Assembly: GCA_030836155.1 (NCBI GenBank)
Contig: JAURQI010000098.1
Location: 1-39,799 of the forward strand
Direction: 5' to 3'
Origin: Crocinitomix sp.
Lineage (GTDB): Bacteria > Bacteroidota > Bacteroidia > Flavobacteriales_D > Crocinitomicaceae
Length of the DNA stretch: 39,799 nucleotides
Made by a program: the position numbers and the translations under genes
Part shown: piece after piece, positions 26,810 to 35,683 of the stretch
How positions within the stretch are numbered: the first letter of the stretch is position 1
Layout: each line of letters begins with the position of its first letter
Notes under the pieces: generated by a model
The model's input: the letters and a program-made list of their open reading frames with translations, nothing else
Told to the model about the DNA's origin: nothing
The model's database searches: none

Positions 26810-27209
26810 GGGGCCGACTTGGATTTGACTGCAACTGCGGTAGACAAGTAAGCATGTCGAGAAATGCGATATACCTCGTTAAAAGTATTCGTAACAAGAA
26901 TAATTGACAACAATAATTCTTACGCGTTGGCTGCGTAATCTAAATGAATTTTAGATTCGCTTAGTTCACCCCAAGTTTAGTAAGGGAACCTCGCTGTCTG
27001 CTCAACTTCTGATCATTAAGTTGGGGTCACAGGCATCATATTTTTGATCTGGCTTCTGCAAAGCTGCGGTGTAGGAGTAAGATAAAGTAGCTTAGATATG
27101 GTGTGGGGTGTTTATGCCCAGCAACATATTGAAATTCAATCATAAACTAAACATGTAGAAAGCTTGTAGACTCATTGTTAGGACGAGGGTTCGATCCCCT
27201 CCGGCTCCA
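26810..27209 (+). ncRNA. ssrA: tmRNA (transfer-messenger RNA)
   Basis: Rescues stalled ribosomes and tags the incomplete protein for degradation. The 5' end GGGGCCGACTTGG is the tmRNA signature. GGGGCCG (26810-26816) pairs with CGGCTCC (27202-27208) to close the tRNA-like acceptor stem, with A27209 as discriminator; GGTTCGATC is the T-loop. The tag reading frame is at 26906-26938, codons for D-N-N-N-S-Y-A-L-A-A and stop TAA; ALAA is the usual degron. The codon before GAC is ATT, so the resume codon is not the common GCN/GGN and its position is uncertain by a residue. The genomic bases after A27209 are CCT, so the terminal CCA is not fully encoded. Confidence 0.95.
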
Positions 27210-27210
27210 C

Positions 27211-27455
27211 CTTCGCTCTTCGAAGCTTTAGCGAAGAAGAGCATTGTTCTTTCGAAGCTTCAGCGAAGAAGAGTATGGCTCTTTTCGCCGAAGCTACTCG
27301 AGCTTCGGCAGAGACCTCCACTGTTACTCTTCGCCAAGCCTTGACGAAGAAGAGTATTGTTCCTTCGAAGCCTTGGCGAAGATTCCCACAGCAGCGCTCC
27401 GAAGCTTAAGCGTAGGATAACATTGTCCCTCCGAAGCTTTAGCTGAATATTTCAA
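27211..27455 (+). repeat. Array of short hairpin-forming repeats directly after ssrA
   Basis: Seven related copies of a roughly 18-bp imperfect palindrome of the form TTCGAAGCTTTAGCGAAG: 27219-27236, 27251-27268, 27285-27308 (inverted form), 27330-27349, 27364-27381, 27399-27413, 27430-27444. Neighbouring copies are spaced by 31-36 bases in places and share a linker like AAGAGTATTGTTC. Several pairs fold with their neighbours (CTTCGCT 27211-27217 with AGCGAAG 27230-27236). No such copies are seen elsewhere in the window. The first hairpins may end ssrA transcription. The rest of the 378-bp gap (27456-27589) shows no gene. Confidence 0.75.
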
Positions 27456-27589
27456 ATATTCTCCGTGTTTAAATGGGGGCAACTTTAATAGAATAAGAAT
27501 AGTATTTGGTTCATTTTGTAACCAATTCCAATATAGGGTATTACATTCCTACAACCAACTCAAGTTTAATCTCAAAAAACAAAAATCCT

Positions 27590-29902
27590 ATGAAAAAGCA
27601 GGTCTTTTTATGGGCAGGAATCTTAGTTTCTTGTCTTTGGCAAATCAGCTTCGCACAGTCAGAACTTTTCTACAATTTTCAGGTCAAAACACCCAGTCAA
27701 AAACCGCAGGGAGGAGTGCGCGTAACAGCGGTTGAAACCACAACATTTGATTATGCTGTATTTTACACTAATTCAGAAGGTATTGCAAAAATTCACTTAA
27801 CAAAAGGAGACCGCTGGTCTATAAATGTAGGTGATATGAAATCCATTGAGGTGGTGGACATGCCAACTGATGGCACTCGGCAAGAAGAAGGATTTGCGGT
27901 TTTGGATACGGCTGTATGGAATCGTAACAATACCCCTTTAGCGGATCGGGTGGATGTTAAATTAGAAGAAGTTCGAACAAATTGGTCTTATCATCATGTT
28001 GCTGCTGACGGTAAGTGTTTGTTGGCCATTACATTAAAGGATCGAATTGGAACAGCATGGGGAGCGATACCTGTTAAGTTGGTCAGTGCTGGGCAAGCAC
28101 TTCAATTCGTCACGCTCACGGATGGCAACGGGCACGCTTGTTTTGAGGTTGACCCTGGCTTGTACGAGTTGGATGTCGATGGGGAAGAAGGGTTTGCTAA
28201 AATTGCAATTCCAGCAGATACGAGTCGAATTGAGATTACTTATCAGTTCAGCCGCAAGGATTTTTCTGAGCATCTAAATGAAGAAGGTTATACGGTTCAA
28301 AAATTGAATCATAAGCAGGGTCGTGTTTCCGGTCGTGTTTTGGTAGAATTGATGGTTAAAAAAGAAAATGGGAATCCAGCTAATCAACGAGTTGTCATTC
28401 GACAAGCAAATTCTAAAAAGCAGTTTTTGGGTTATACGGATCAAGAAGGACAGGTGAATTTCATGCTTCCTCGTGGGTTTGATTATTCTGTAAATTTTGA
28501 ATTTCACGAGAACGCAAAAACAATCGACTTAACGGCCGAAGAAAGCACAGAGCAAATGATATTATTGGTCGACTATAAACCAGAAGAGCGTTTAGCACAT
28601 CCTGAACGATTTCTACCAACAAAAGATGAATTAAAGACCTATGATTTAAACAATGTTTTGACAGGTCAGTATGCGGATACTCCAGATGATAATTTGATTA
28701 ATTTCCATGCCAAATGGGGGAATAATAAGATCGGTAGTGGATCACAAGAGGCCGTTATGGAGATGGGGTTTTCGGTTAAATCTGGTTATAAACCGAAACA
28801 AACGGGCAAGCCCGTTAATCTAGTGTTTGTGCTGGATAAAAGTGGCTCGATGTCTTTCGAGCGCATAGATATATTAAAATACGCTATGCGAAATATGGTA
28901 GAAGCGTTAAGGCCAGAAGACAAGGTCAGTCTCGTGGTTTTCGATACCAAGGCAACGGTTGCTTATCCTTTTGCTCCAGCTGATAAAGATCATATCAAAG
29001 ATGTGGTTTATGCTATTGAAGCGGCGGGTGGAACGAGCATCTATGAAGGATTAAAAATAGGGTATAAGGAGCTGAAAAAAGCCTTTAATCCAGCAGCCAC
29101 GAATCGTGTCATTTTATTAACGGATGGATATGGCTCAAAGCCAGTAGATGAAATACTAGACTTATCTGAAGTTTATTTTGGAAAAGGAATTAGCGTCTCA
29201 ACCATTGGAATAGGAGCAGGATATAACCATAATTTATTAAACCTTTTGAGTCAATATAGCGGTGGAATGGCGCATCAAGCTATTGATAATATGGCTTTGA
29301 CCGATGCTTTCAAAAAAGAGTTTGAGAGTTTAATGTACCCGCTGGCCAGCGATGTGAAAATCAAAGTCACCTACAATGATGAGATTCTTTTCGAGCAATT
29401 ACATGGCATTCCGCTTTTAGAAGAAGGGAAAGATTTTGTAACCTTTGGTTTGGCGAACATTTTTACCTCAATGAATCAAACGGCATTGCTTAAATTCAAA
29501 TTGGATAATCCAACACCGGCCTTGGTGAGAGAACCTGTTTTAGTTACGATGTCTTATTTTGACGAGCAAAAAAGGATGCCTGTTAATATCACGCAAGAAT
29601 TGCCTTTAGAATGGACTGAAGAAACGGATTTGGAAATCGTTACGACTGAACAACAAAAACGAACCTATACCTTAGCGGTAATCAACCAGTGCAATAAAGT
29701 GATTGCTGACTTATGTGAGAATGGAGCGTATGAAGGAGCGAAAAAACAAATTAAAGAAACGTTACGCGCCATTCAGAAAACAAATGGCAATAAATTTTCT
29801 GCTGATTTTAAACCGTATATTAAACAGCTAGAAGATTATTTGATAGCTATTGAGTCTGCTATTAAAGCAGGTAAAATTCCAGACAATATAGTCTTAGAGT
29901 AG
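27590..29902 (+). CDS. Secreted VWA-domain (inter-alpha-trypsin-like) protein
   Basis: 770 residues from the ATG at 27590; the in-frame ATG 84 bases upstream would add a polar stretch before an otherwise clear signal peptide (MKKQVFLWAGILVSCLWQ, ending FAQ). Residues of about 25-400 form beta-rich domains with carboxypeptidase-regulatory-like features (GGVRVTAVETTTFDYAVFYT; TDGNGHACFEV). The von Willebrand A domain spans about 410-590 with a complete metal site: DKSGSMS at about 414, GGTSIYEG and LLTDGYG. The C-terminal part resembles that of YfbK/inter-alpha-trypsin proteins. It probably binds a surface partner through a metal ion. No T9SS sorting domain is present, so it is probably periplasmic. 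Its neighbour on the other strand is convergent. Confidence 0.83.
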   Translation: MKKQVFLWAGILVSCLWQISFAQSELFYNFQVKTPSQKPQGGVRVTAVETTTFDYAVFYTNSEGIAKIHLTKGDRWSINVGDMKSIEVVDMPTDGTRQEEGFAVLDTAVWNRNNTPLADRVDVKLEEVRTNWSYHHVAADGKCLLAITLKDRIGTAWGAIPVKLVSAGQALQFVTLTDGNGHACFEVDPGLYELDVDGEEGFAKIAIPADTSRIEITYQFSRKDFSEHLNEEGYTVQKLNHKQGRVSGRVLVELMVKKENGNPANQRVVIRQANSKKQFLGYTDQEGQVNFMLPRGFDYSVNFEFHENAKTIDLTAEESTEQMILLVDYKPEERLAHPERFLPTKDELKTYDLNNVLTGQYADTPDDNLINFHAKWGNNKIGSGSQEAVMEMGFSVKSGYKPKQTGKPVNLVFVLDKSGSMSFERIDILKYAMRNMVEALRPEDKVSLVVFDTKATVAYPFAPADKDHIKDVVYAIEAAGGTSIYEGLKIGYKELKKAFNPAATNRVILLTDGYGSKPVDEILDLSEVYFGKGISVSTIGIGAGYNHNLLNLLSQYSGGMAHQAIDNMALTDAFKKEFESLMYPLASDVKIKVTYNDEILFEQLHGIPLLEEGKDFVTFGLANIFTSMNQTALLKFKLDNPTPALVREPVLVTMSYFDEQKRMPVNITQELPLEWTEETDLEIVTTEQQKRTYTLAVINQCNKVIADLCENGAYEGAKKQIKETLRAIQKTNGNKFSADFKPYIKQLEDYLIAIESAIKAGKIPDNIVLE

Positions 29903-29917
29903 TAGTTGTGCAATTCT

Positions 29918-29950
29918 ATGGGCGCTAATGTAACACCGTTACATGCCCAT
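29918..29950. terminator. Hairpin between the convergent VWA and PKD-protein genes
   Basis: ATGGGC (29918-29923) and ATGTAAC (29928-29934) pair with GTTACAT (29938-29944) and GCCCAT (29945-29950); the bulge GCTA contains the stop codon of the minus gene. No strong T tract follows on either strand. Confidence 0.45.
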
Positions 29951-32900
29951 GGAATTCATATCGCTTATCATCGATGGTATCGCCAAAATCAATCTTCCAA
30001 ACATAAACACCATCTTGCACAATTTGACCGTCATAGATACAATCCCAACCTTCATTTAAATCATAGGTTTCAAAAAGCATTTCTCCCCAACGGTTAAAGA
30101 TCATCATATGAAAATCGGTCGGATCAACACGCGAAGTGAAAACAGGTTTAAAGATGTCGTTAAATCCAGTTTTGTCAACCGTAACCGCATTTGGTACATA
30201 GAATATTAATAAATCTTGATAAGCCACACGGCCATAAGCTGTATCTGCACATCCCAATTCATTGGTTACGATTAAAGAAACATCATAAACGCCATCAATC
30301 ACCTCAGGGTAGGTATGAGATGGTTCAAATTCTCCTGAACCGCCTGATCCATCACCAAAATCCCAATAATAAGCTGTTCCGTCTGATGACATATTGCGGA
30401 AATCGACAGTTGTATTGGTAATGTCTATGGTCGTTGGTAGCGGTGTGAAATCTGCAACTGGGACAGGTGATACATAAATCAAATCCTCGACTGTTAAACT
30501 TGACGTACATCCTTCTGAGGTAATGGTTAGGGTAATATCAAATGTACCTGGACCAAATGTATAGACGATATCACCACATTCTTCTGAAAAACTTCCATCT
30601 CCAAATTCCCAATAACAATCCTCACCGACAGGCTCAGAAACGCTTGTGAATGCTACTTCTAGCGGAGCGCAACCTTCTGTAAGATTCACCATAATACCAG
30701 GGCTAGGGTAGGGAAGTATCGTTATTTCAACCGTGTCACTTACACTAGGACAAGTTCCATTCGATACAGTCCAAACAAAGGTATAATCGCCAATGGCCAT
30801 ATCAGTGACATTCGTAGCTGGAGCTGTTTCATCCTCAAATATGGAAGCGGTTCCACTAATCTGTGTCCAAATTCCCTCCGATGTTCCTACTGGAATATTC
30901 CCATCAAGTGTGATGGCAATCGTATCGCAATAAGAAGCATCGTCGCCTGCATCACTAATTGGCATATCATAAACGGTTATAAATACGGTGTCTGTTTCTG
31001 GCGGACAAGTGCCATTACTCACGGTCCACATCAATTCATAAACGCCCTCCTCTAAATCACTGATCAAAGCATTATAAAGTGTCGCATCATCGAAAGTAGG
31101 TGCGCTCGGACTGCTCAAAACGCTCCATTCTCCTGTAGATGAACCGTCAGGTTCGTTTCCATTGAGGTTTGTCTCGTATTCCGCGCATAATTGAACATCC
31201 GCTCCTGCATCACTAACGGGTAGATCAAAAACATTGATTTCAACAAGATCAGTAGAATCTTCACATACTCCGTTTGAAACTACCCAACGCATCGTATAGG
31301 TTCCTTCAACAAGGTCTTCAATTGTGGTGTTCGGATCAGTAGGATCAATGATTGTTGGAATGGATGGGCCAAATTCATATTCCCAAGCCCCCGTTGCTGT
31401 TCCTGCTGGAATGCTGCCAGAAAGGGTAGTGCTATACGCATTGCATAAATCTTGATCAGGACCGGCATAACTCGCTGGTGGATTGTAAATGTGGATAAGA
31501 ACGGTATCCAATTCTGGTGGACAGGTTCCGTTGGTGACTGCCCATTCTAAGGTATAAATGCCTTCAATCAAGTCTTCAATATCGGTGTCTGGTTCTTCTG
31601 GATCATCAAAATCAACCGGACCGGGTCCGTCAACCAAGGTCCAAAGACCAACACTGGTTGCCGTTAAGGCAGATCCGCTCAATGTTGTTGCATTCGTGTC
31701 ACAAAGAAATTGATCTTCGCCTGCATCGCTAATCGACGGTTCAAAAACTGTGATGTATACCGAGTCGTTGGATTCACATCCATCAAAAGTGCTTCCCATG
31801 ACATAATACATGCCTGATTCAGCTGGAACAAATTCGACACTGTCTATCACCCCATCTTCCCATATATAGTCTGCATCTTCACCAGCACCTGTTCCATAAA
31901 GTAGCGCAGGTTCGCCTTCGCATAATTCTAAATCATCTCCAGCATCAACCGCAAATTCGAATGTAAATCCAGCATAAAAGGCTCCTGCTCCTGCAAAACC
32001 GTTTACGGCAATAAATCCTGCAGCCATGGCGTCAGTAGATTCAATGGCAACATCACCTGTCATATCCATTTTATAGGTTTCCCAACCCGGCAAACCGATG
32101 GAAGGTTCTGGTCCGGCTGCTCCACCAATGACGGCGCCATTAACACTGACAGTGGCACCTGAAACAGTAATGATATAGAGTTTTCCATCGTAAAAGCTAC
32201 CTCCAATTCTGTCAATATCCGGGATGGCATCAATGCCTGATGATAAATAACATTCTAACGGTGGGATAAAATTGAATTCGCAAGTCGCTTCACTGGTTGT
32301 GGCTGCCGTGTTTTGAAAAACATAAGCCGGTTGCGAAGTGATGATCGCCATATTGTGGTGAAGTGTTCCTCCGTAATAAGTACCGGGCACTAAATAATAG
32401 TCGCCCGCATTTATGGTAGTAACTGGAATTGGATTGTCATTAATGTAAATTTGCGTACCATCCATCGTACCAACTACTAGCGGTTGCTCCAAGTCTGGAC
32501 CACCGCCTCCCTCTACCAATAGATGTTCAGTTCCTAAATATGAAGTAGGTACAATTTGCACAACTCCGCCGTCTTGCGCACCTAATGGACTGATAGAACC
32601 TAAATAATTACCTGTATTCACGACAATAGGATTATTTGAGGTAATGTGTGCCCCTATAAATCCAGTCATATTGGCAAGGGAAGTAGTCGTATAACCCGTA
32701 AAGACAAAACAATCCCCCTCATTTAATAAAACAGTCATCTCATCGGAATAGATAAAACCACCTAAGCCGTTTTCAAATACAACGTCCGTATCGTAATCAG
32801 CGATATTGACAGTTGTTCCATCTTCCGTGGCCATGATAGAGGTTACAAAGTTTCGATTAAAATTGGAAATGACCTGAGGCATACTCCCTGTGTAGAAATT

Positions 32901-33359
32901 TGTTCCTTTGCCTGCTAGTCCCTTACAGGCAATTGATGTTGCTTGATAACCGGCTCTCGCCCTAACATTGCAATAAAATGGTGCATCTGCATAGGCTTTA
33001 AAGCCTGAGCCTCTCAAAACCATTCCAACGCTGTCCCGCGGAACAAAAAAAGCTGTTCCTGGAACTTGGCCAGTTCCTAAATAGACATTTGTGGGTGCAT
33101 CCTTGGAAATTATAGCTGTCGCTATTACTGTTCCAGCTCCGTTTTCTATCGTAACCTCGAATGGTGTCACAACAGGCGTGCTCAAATAAATATAATGATC
33201 TGAAATCTGCCCATTCGAACGACTGTGAATCGGAGGGCAATAATGAATAGAATCTAACTGAGCAAATGACTCAAGAGGGGCGCTTGACAACAGAGGCAAG
33301 GCAATCAAAAAAAAGGCTTTTAAAAAGCTATCTTTTTTGAAAATTACAAATATTTTCAT
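29925..33359 (-). CDS. Large T9SS type B surface protein with IgGFc-binding-like N-terminus, Ig-like repeats and PKD domains
   Basis: 1144 residues. The signal peptide ends at about residue 33 (SFAQ). Residues of about 35-470 resemble IgGFc-binding-like N-terminal domains (repeated VxVNTGNYLGSISPLGAQDGG, PTSYLGTEHLLVEGG; PAYVFQNTAATTSEATCEFN). Four to five Ig-like repeats follow (about 470-880), each beginning SDAGxDxxLC and ending TxVxIxVxD. Two PKD domains come next (about 881-960 with CYWEFGDGS, and 963-1047 with YYWDFGDGSGGSG), then a CHU_C gliding-motility domain (about 1050-1144; FNRWGEMLFETYD) for T9SS export and surface attachment. Adhesin or gliding-related function is likely; the ligand is unknown. 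It has a TATCTTTG box (+ 33383-33390) 23 bases before the start. It is in one intact frame, unlike the related gene at the window start. Confidence 0.88.
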   Translation of the reverse strand: MKIFVIFKKDSFLKAFFLIALPLLSSAPLESFAQLDSIHYCPPIHSRSNGQISDHYIYLSTPVVTPFEVTIENGAGTVIATAIISKDAPTNVYLGTGQVPGTAFFVPRDSVGMVLRGSGFKAYADAPFYCNVRARAGYQATSIACKGLAGKGTNFYTGSMPQVISNFNRNFVTSIMATEDGTTVNIADYDTDVVFENGLGGFIYSDEMTVLLNEGDCFVFTGYTTTSLANMTGFIGAHITSNNPIVVNTGNYLGSISPLGAQDGGVVQIVPTSYLGTEHLLVEGGGGPDLEQPLVVGTMDGTQIYINDNPIPVTTINAGDYYLVPGTYYGGTLHHNMAIITSQPAYVFQNTAATTSEATCEFNFIPPLECYLSSGIDAIPDIDRIGGSFYDGKLYIITVSGATVSVNGAVIGGAAGPEPSIGLPGWETYKMDMTGDVAIESTDAMAAGFIAVNGFAGAGAFYAGFTFEFAVDAGDDLELCEGEPALLYGTGAGEDADYIWEDGVIDSVEFVPAESGMYYVMGSTFDGCESNDSVYITVFEPSISDAGEDQFLCDTNATTLSGSALTATSVGLWTLVDGPGPVDFDDPEEPDTDIEDLIEGIYTLEWAVTNGTCPPELDTVLIHIYNPPASYAGPDQDLCNAYSTTLSGSIPAGTATGAWEYEFGPSIPTIIDPTDPNTTIEDLVEGTYTMRWVVSNGVCEDSTDLVEINVFDLPVSDAGADVQLCAEYETNLNGNEPDGSSTGEWSVLSSPSAPTFDDATLYNALISDLEEGVYELMWTVSNGTCPPETDTVFITVYDMPISDAGDDASYCDTIAITLDGNIPVGTSEGIWTQISGTASIFEDETAPATNVTDMAIGDYTFVWTVSNGTCPSVSDTVEITILPYPSPGIMVNLTEGCAPLEVAFTSVSEPVGEDCYWEFGDGSFSEECGDIVYTFGPGTFDITLTITSEGCTSSLTVEDLIYVSPVPVADFTPLPTTIDITNTTVDFRNMSSDGTAYYWDFGDGSGGSGEFEPSHTYPEVIDGVYDVSLIVTNELGCADTAYGRVAYQDLLIFYVPNAVTVDKTGFNDIFKPVFTSRVDPTDFHMMIFNRWGEMLFETYDLNEGWDCIYDGQIVQDGVYVWKIDFGDTIDDKRYEFHGHVTVLH

Positions 33360-33484
33360 TGGTTATAGTAAGTCTAATTAATCAAAGATACGCCAAAAAC
33401 AAACATCTTAGTCTAAAACGATTAAAGTTTAAATAAACAAATGGTTGTTAGCTGGTTATGAGATTTTAAAAAAAAGATTTCATT

Positions 33485-33529
33485 TGTGATAGAAATCACC
33501 AGAGAACACGGGGTTTTCAATTAAATTTG
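33485..33529 (+). promoter_or_regulatory. CRP/FNR-like site plus -7 box upstream of the two-heme lipoprotein gene
   Basis: TGTGA-N6-TCACC (33485-33500) is 9 of 10 matches to the CRP-type palindrome TGTGA-N6-TCACA. TAAATTTG (33522-33529) is a full -7 box, and no TTG is present at -33. With a start near 33534-33536 the palindrome centre (33492.5) is about 41-44 bases upstream, the place of a class II activator. Confidence 0.5.
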
Positions 33530-33544
33530 TAGAACAAAGATTAT

Positions 33545-34540
33545 ATGATGAAAAAGATGAAAATCATAGGAGGGAGCAGTCTTATTTTTTTGGCGGCTTG
33601 TACTTCTAATGAAACAGCCAATAATGATGTAGACAGTTTAACTGATTCGAGCGACTTAAACAGGGTTGAAATGACCAGCAATAATTATGACGGATTTCAA
33701 TTAATGGTGTCATCTTGTTTTTCGTGTCACAGTCCAAATCCAACCATAGAAAATCCTGTTGCTCCAACTTTGGCTGAAATGAAGATGGTCTACTCTGATC
33801 ATTATGAAAACCAAGCTGACTTTGAGCAGGCGATTATAACATTTCTAGAAAATCCAACAGCTGAAAATGCATTGATTTCCTCTGCGATAGAAGAATTCGG
33901 ATTAATGCCGCAAATGAGCATGGGGCAAGAGAAATCAGCTGCAATTGCCAAGTACCTTTTTCAAAACGGCGTGGAAACAGAAAACTGGTATCCGCAACAA
34001 TTCCAAGCAGAACAAAGAAGGGTAAAATTGATGACTGAGGATTTATCGGACATTGATCGCGGATTTGAATATGCGATGGGAACGAAATCTATCTTAGGGA
34101 AAAATTTAAAAGGTAAACTAAAAGCGGAGGGTCCTCTAGGTGCTTTATCATTTTGTAATTTAAAAGCTTACCACTTTACGGACAGTATGTCTCAAGTATA
34201 TGACGCCTCCATCAGAAGAGTTTCAGATCAACCGCGAAATCAAGAGAACACGGCTTCGGCTATGGAGTTGGAGATCATCCAAGCGTTTAAAAAGCAATTG
34301 GCGGAGGGTGAAGAAATAAAACCAGAAACACGTGAATTTTTAGAAGGCTACGTCCATGGTTATTACCCAATTGTTACCAATGAAATGTGTATGAAATGTC
34401 ATGGTGATGTCAATCAGATGGAAGAGGGTGTGCATGCTAAAATTCTGGCATTATATCCTGAAGATAAAGCAACAGGCTATGCACCGAATCAATTGCGTGG
34501 TATCTGGGTTGTGGCTATGAAAAAACGCGACCAAGAATGA
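33545..34540 (+). CDS. Lipoprotein with two c-type heme motifs and a DUF3365-like domain
   Basis: 331 residues from the ATG at 33545 (33548 is possible). A lipoprotein signal ending in FLAAC puts the lipidated Cys at residue 19. The first heme motif CFSCH is at residues 58-62, within a small cytochrome c-like domain (to about 150). The second, CMKCH, is at about 282-286, inside a DUF3365/Tll0287-like domain (about 160-325; KAEGPLGALSFCNLKAYHF, GYVHGYYPIVTNEMCMKCH, LRGIWVVAM). Such domains are heme-binding sensors or electron carriers on the outside of the membrane. Redox or oxygen-linked control by a CRP/FNR regulator fits the upstream site. It stands alone. Confidence 0.82.
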   Translation: MMKKMKIIGGSSLIFLAACTSNETANNDVDSLTDSSDLNRVEMTSNNYDGFQLMVSSCFSCHSPNPTIENPVAPTLAEMKMVYSDHYENQADFEQAIITFLENPTAENALISSAIEEFGLMPQMSMGQEKSAAIAKYLFQNGVETENWYPQQFQAEQRRVKLMTEDLSDIDRGFEYAMGTKSILGKNLKGKLKAEGPLGALSFCNLKAYHFTDSMSQVYDASIRRVSDQPRNQENTASAMELEIIQAFKKQLAEGEEIKPETREFLEGYVHGYYPIVTNEMCMKCHGDVNQMEEGVHAKILALYPEDKATGYAPNQLRGIWVVAMKKRDQE

Positions 34541-34547
34541 TCGCGTT
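34524..34547 (+). terminator. Weak hairpin overlapping the stop codon of the two-heme gene
   Basis: AACGCGA (34524-34530) pairs with TCGCGTT (34541-34547); the stop TGA at 34538-34540 is in the loop. There is no T tract. Confidence 0.35.
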
Positions 34548-34569
34548 GAAAACTAATTTGAAAAATTGA

Positions 34570-34752
34570 CTAGAATAAATCAGCTGGAACCTTATTGAGT
34601 ACCCACTGATTTAGCTCTTTTAGTTCTGGCGGTTTCAAATAGCGTTTAGCTTTGTGATACTCCTTCCAGAAAAGTTGTTTATCGAATGTAAAATGTGATA
34701 ACACTTTTTTCGAGTACTCTAAAAATGATTTTTTCACATTCATGTTTACCAT
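34570..34752 (-). CDS. Small conserved-type protein of unknown function
   Basis: 60 residues (57 if the ATG at 34743 is used). The sequence is helical and basic, with FLEYSKKVLSHFTFDKQLFW and LKELNQWVLNK. Small proteins with the same FLEYxKxxLxxxxFDxxLFxKE pattern are widespread in Bacteroidetes as I remember them; their role is not known. It has no signal peptide. Codon use is normal, and it is not opposite another gene. Confidence 0.55.
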   Translation of the reverse strand: MVNMNVKKSFLEYSKKVLSHFTFDKQLFWKEYHKAKRYLKPPELKELNQWVLNKVPADLF

Positions 34753-34868
34753 TTTAATTCTACAATTTGTGTTTACCCTAATTTAGGCATGATCATTGGT
34801 TCTTTTATAATAGACGATTCAATAGTGAATATATTTTAACATGATTTAAGAATACTTAGCTAAACGGT

Positions 34869-34910
34869 CAGAAAAGCACTTTTCTGCCATTTCAGCGTAT
34901 ATATGCTGAA
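34869..34910. promoter_or_regulatory. Two adjacent palindromes upstream of the secreted protein gene
   Basis: CAGAAAAG-CA-CTTTTCTG (34869-34886) is perfect. TTCAGC-N8-GCTGAA (34891-34910) follows 4 bases later. They lie 57-98 bases before the ATG at 34967 and 117-184 bases before the minus gene, so they could be operators or leader hairpins. Confidence 0.35.
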
Positions 34911-34966
34911 TAAATCGATTGTCTGTCAATTACTTAAGGTTGTTAGATGACTGAAAAAGATTTGTT

Positions 34967-35683
34967 ATGAAAAACTACATACTGATTATAGCTCTTCTTT
35001 TGAGTGGTTTATCATTTGGTCAAAAACTAAAAGTGATTGACGTGAATGAAGATTATTTCCATCATGAGAAAGTAGAAGGTTTTCATTGTTTGTATGATCG
35101 GATGCCCGATTACGGTTATACATGGATTGGTACGCTGAAAATTGAGCTAGATACTATTGTTCAGCATACGATTAAAGAGATTTATTCAATGGCTCAAGAT
35201 CGTGCAAACCGACTTGGAGCAAATGCATTTAGAGTAAAAAAGGATGATTTGTTTTCGTACGGCGAAGAGAAATACATCACGTTTGATATCTTTCATCTAA
35301 GAATGGAGAATAGAGATGAAAATCGTGATCTGTTTAAAGGTAAAACACTCTATCTTTTTGGTTTTTTAGGGCATCATCAAAATATGGATGGGTACACGAT
35401 TAAACTGAATGGCGAAAAAATGTTGTTAACAGAATTGTCTTATTATCAGTTTGAGCCAAAAATTGGTGACGTCATTTGTCTGGAGATTGGTAGCTCTGCC
35501 AAAAAAGATAAAATTGAATATAAAGTGGATGGTAAAGGATGGCCGCGTTATTTTTCTTTCCAAATGTTTCATGGTTTATTTAGTGCGCATGAAATTTCTG
35601 AGTATGAATGGGCTTATGGTGAATTCCTTATTCAAGTCTTGGAGAAAAAACCTACCGGTGATCGATCTTTATCAAATTATTAA
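34967..35683 (+). CDS. Secreted protein of unknown function
   Basis: 238 residues. The signal peptide is MKNYILIIALLLSGLSFG. The rest is a mixed alpha/beta domain with no motif I recognise: YDRMPDYGYTWIGTLKIELD, then QDRANRLGANAFRVKK (a helix of the kind seen in DUF4156/RcsF-like proteins that act on outer-membrane surroundings; speculative), then beta strands to QVLEKKP. No lipobox or sorting domain is present, so it is probably periplasmic. It ends inside the last codon of the convergent acyltransferase gene (4-bp overlap). Confidence 0.65.
   Translation: MKNYILIIALLLSGLSFGQKLKVIDVNEDYFHHEKVEGFHCLYDRMPDYGYTWIGTLKIELDTIVQHTIKEIYSMAQDRANRLGANAFRVKKDDLFSYGEEKYITFDIFHLRMENRDENRDLFKGKTLYLFGFLGHHQNMDGYTIKLNGEKMLLTELSYYQFEPKIGDVICLEIGSSAKKDKIEYKVDGKGWPRYFSFQMFHGLFSAHEISEYEWAYGEFLIQVLEKKPTGDRSLSNY

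Noticed and set aside
27150-27209. A separate tRNA gene with the T-loop GGTTCGATC
   Set aside because: This is the tRNA-like 3' half of tmRNA; there is no anticodon arm.
27211-27455. CRISPR array
   Set aside because: The repeats are short, variable, partly inverted and unevenly spaced, with no unique spacers of constant length and no cas genes.
27506-27589. Upstream start of the VWA protein
   Set aside because: It adds a polar segment before a complete signal peptide that begins at 27590.
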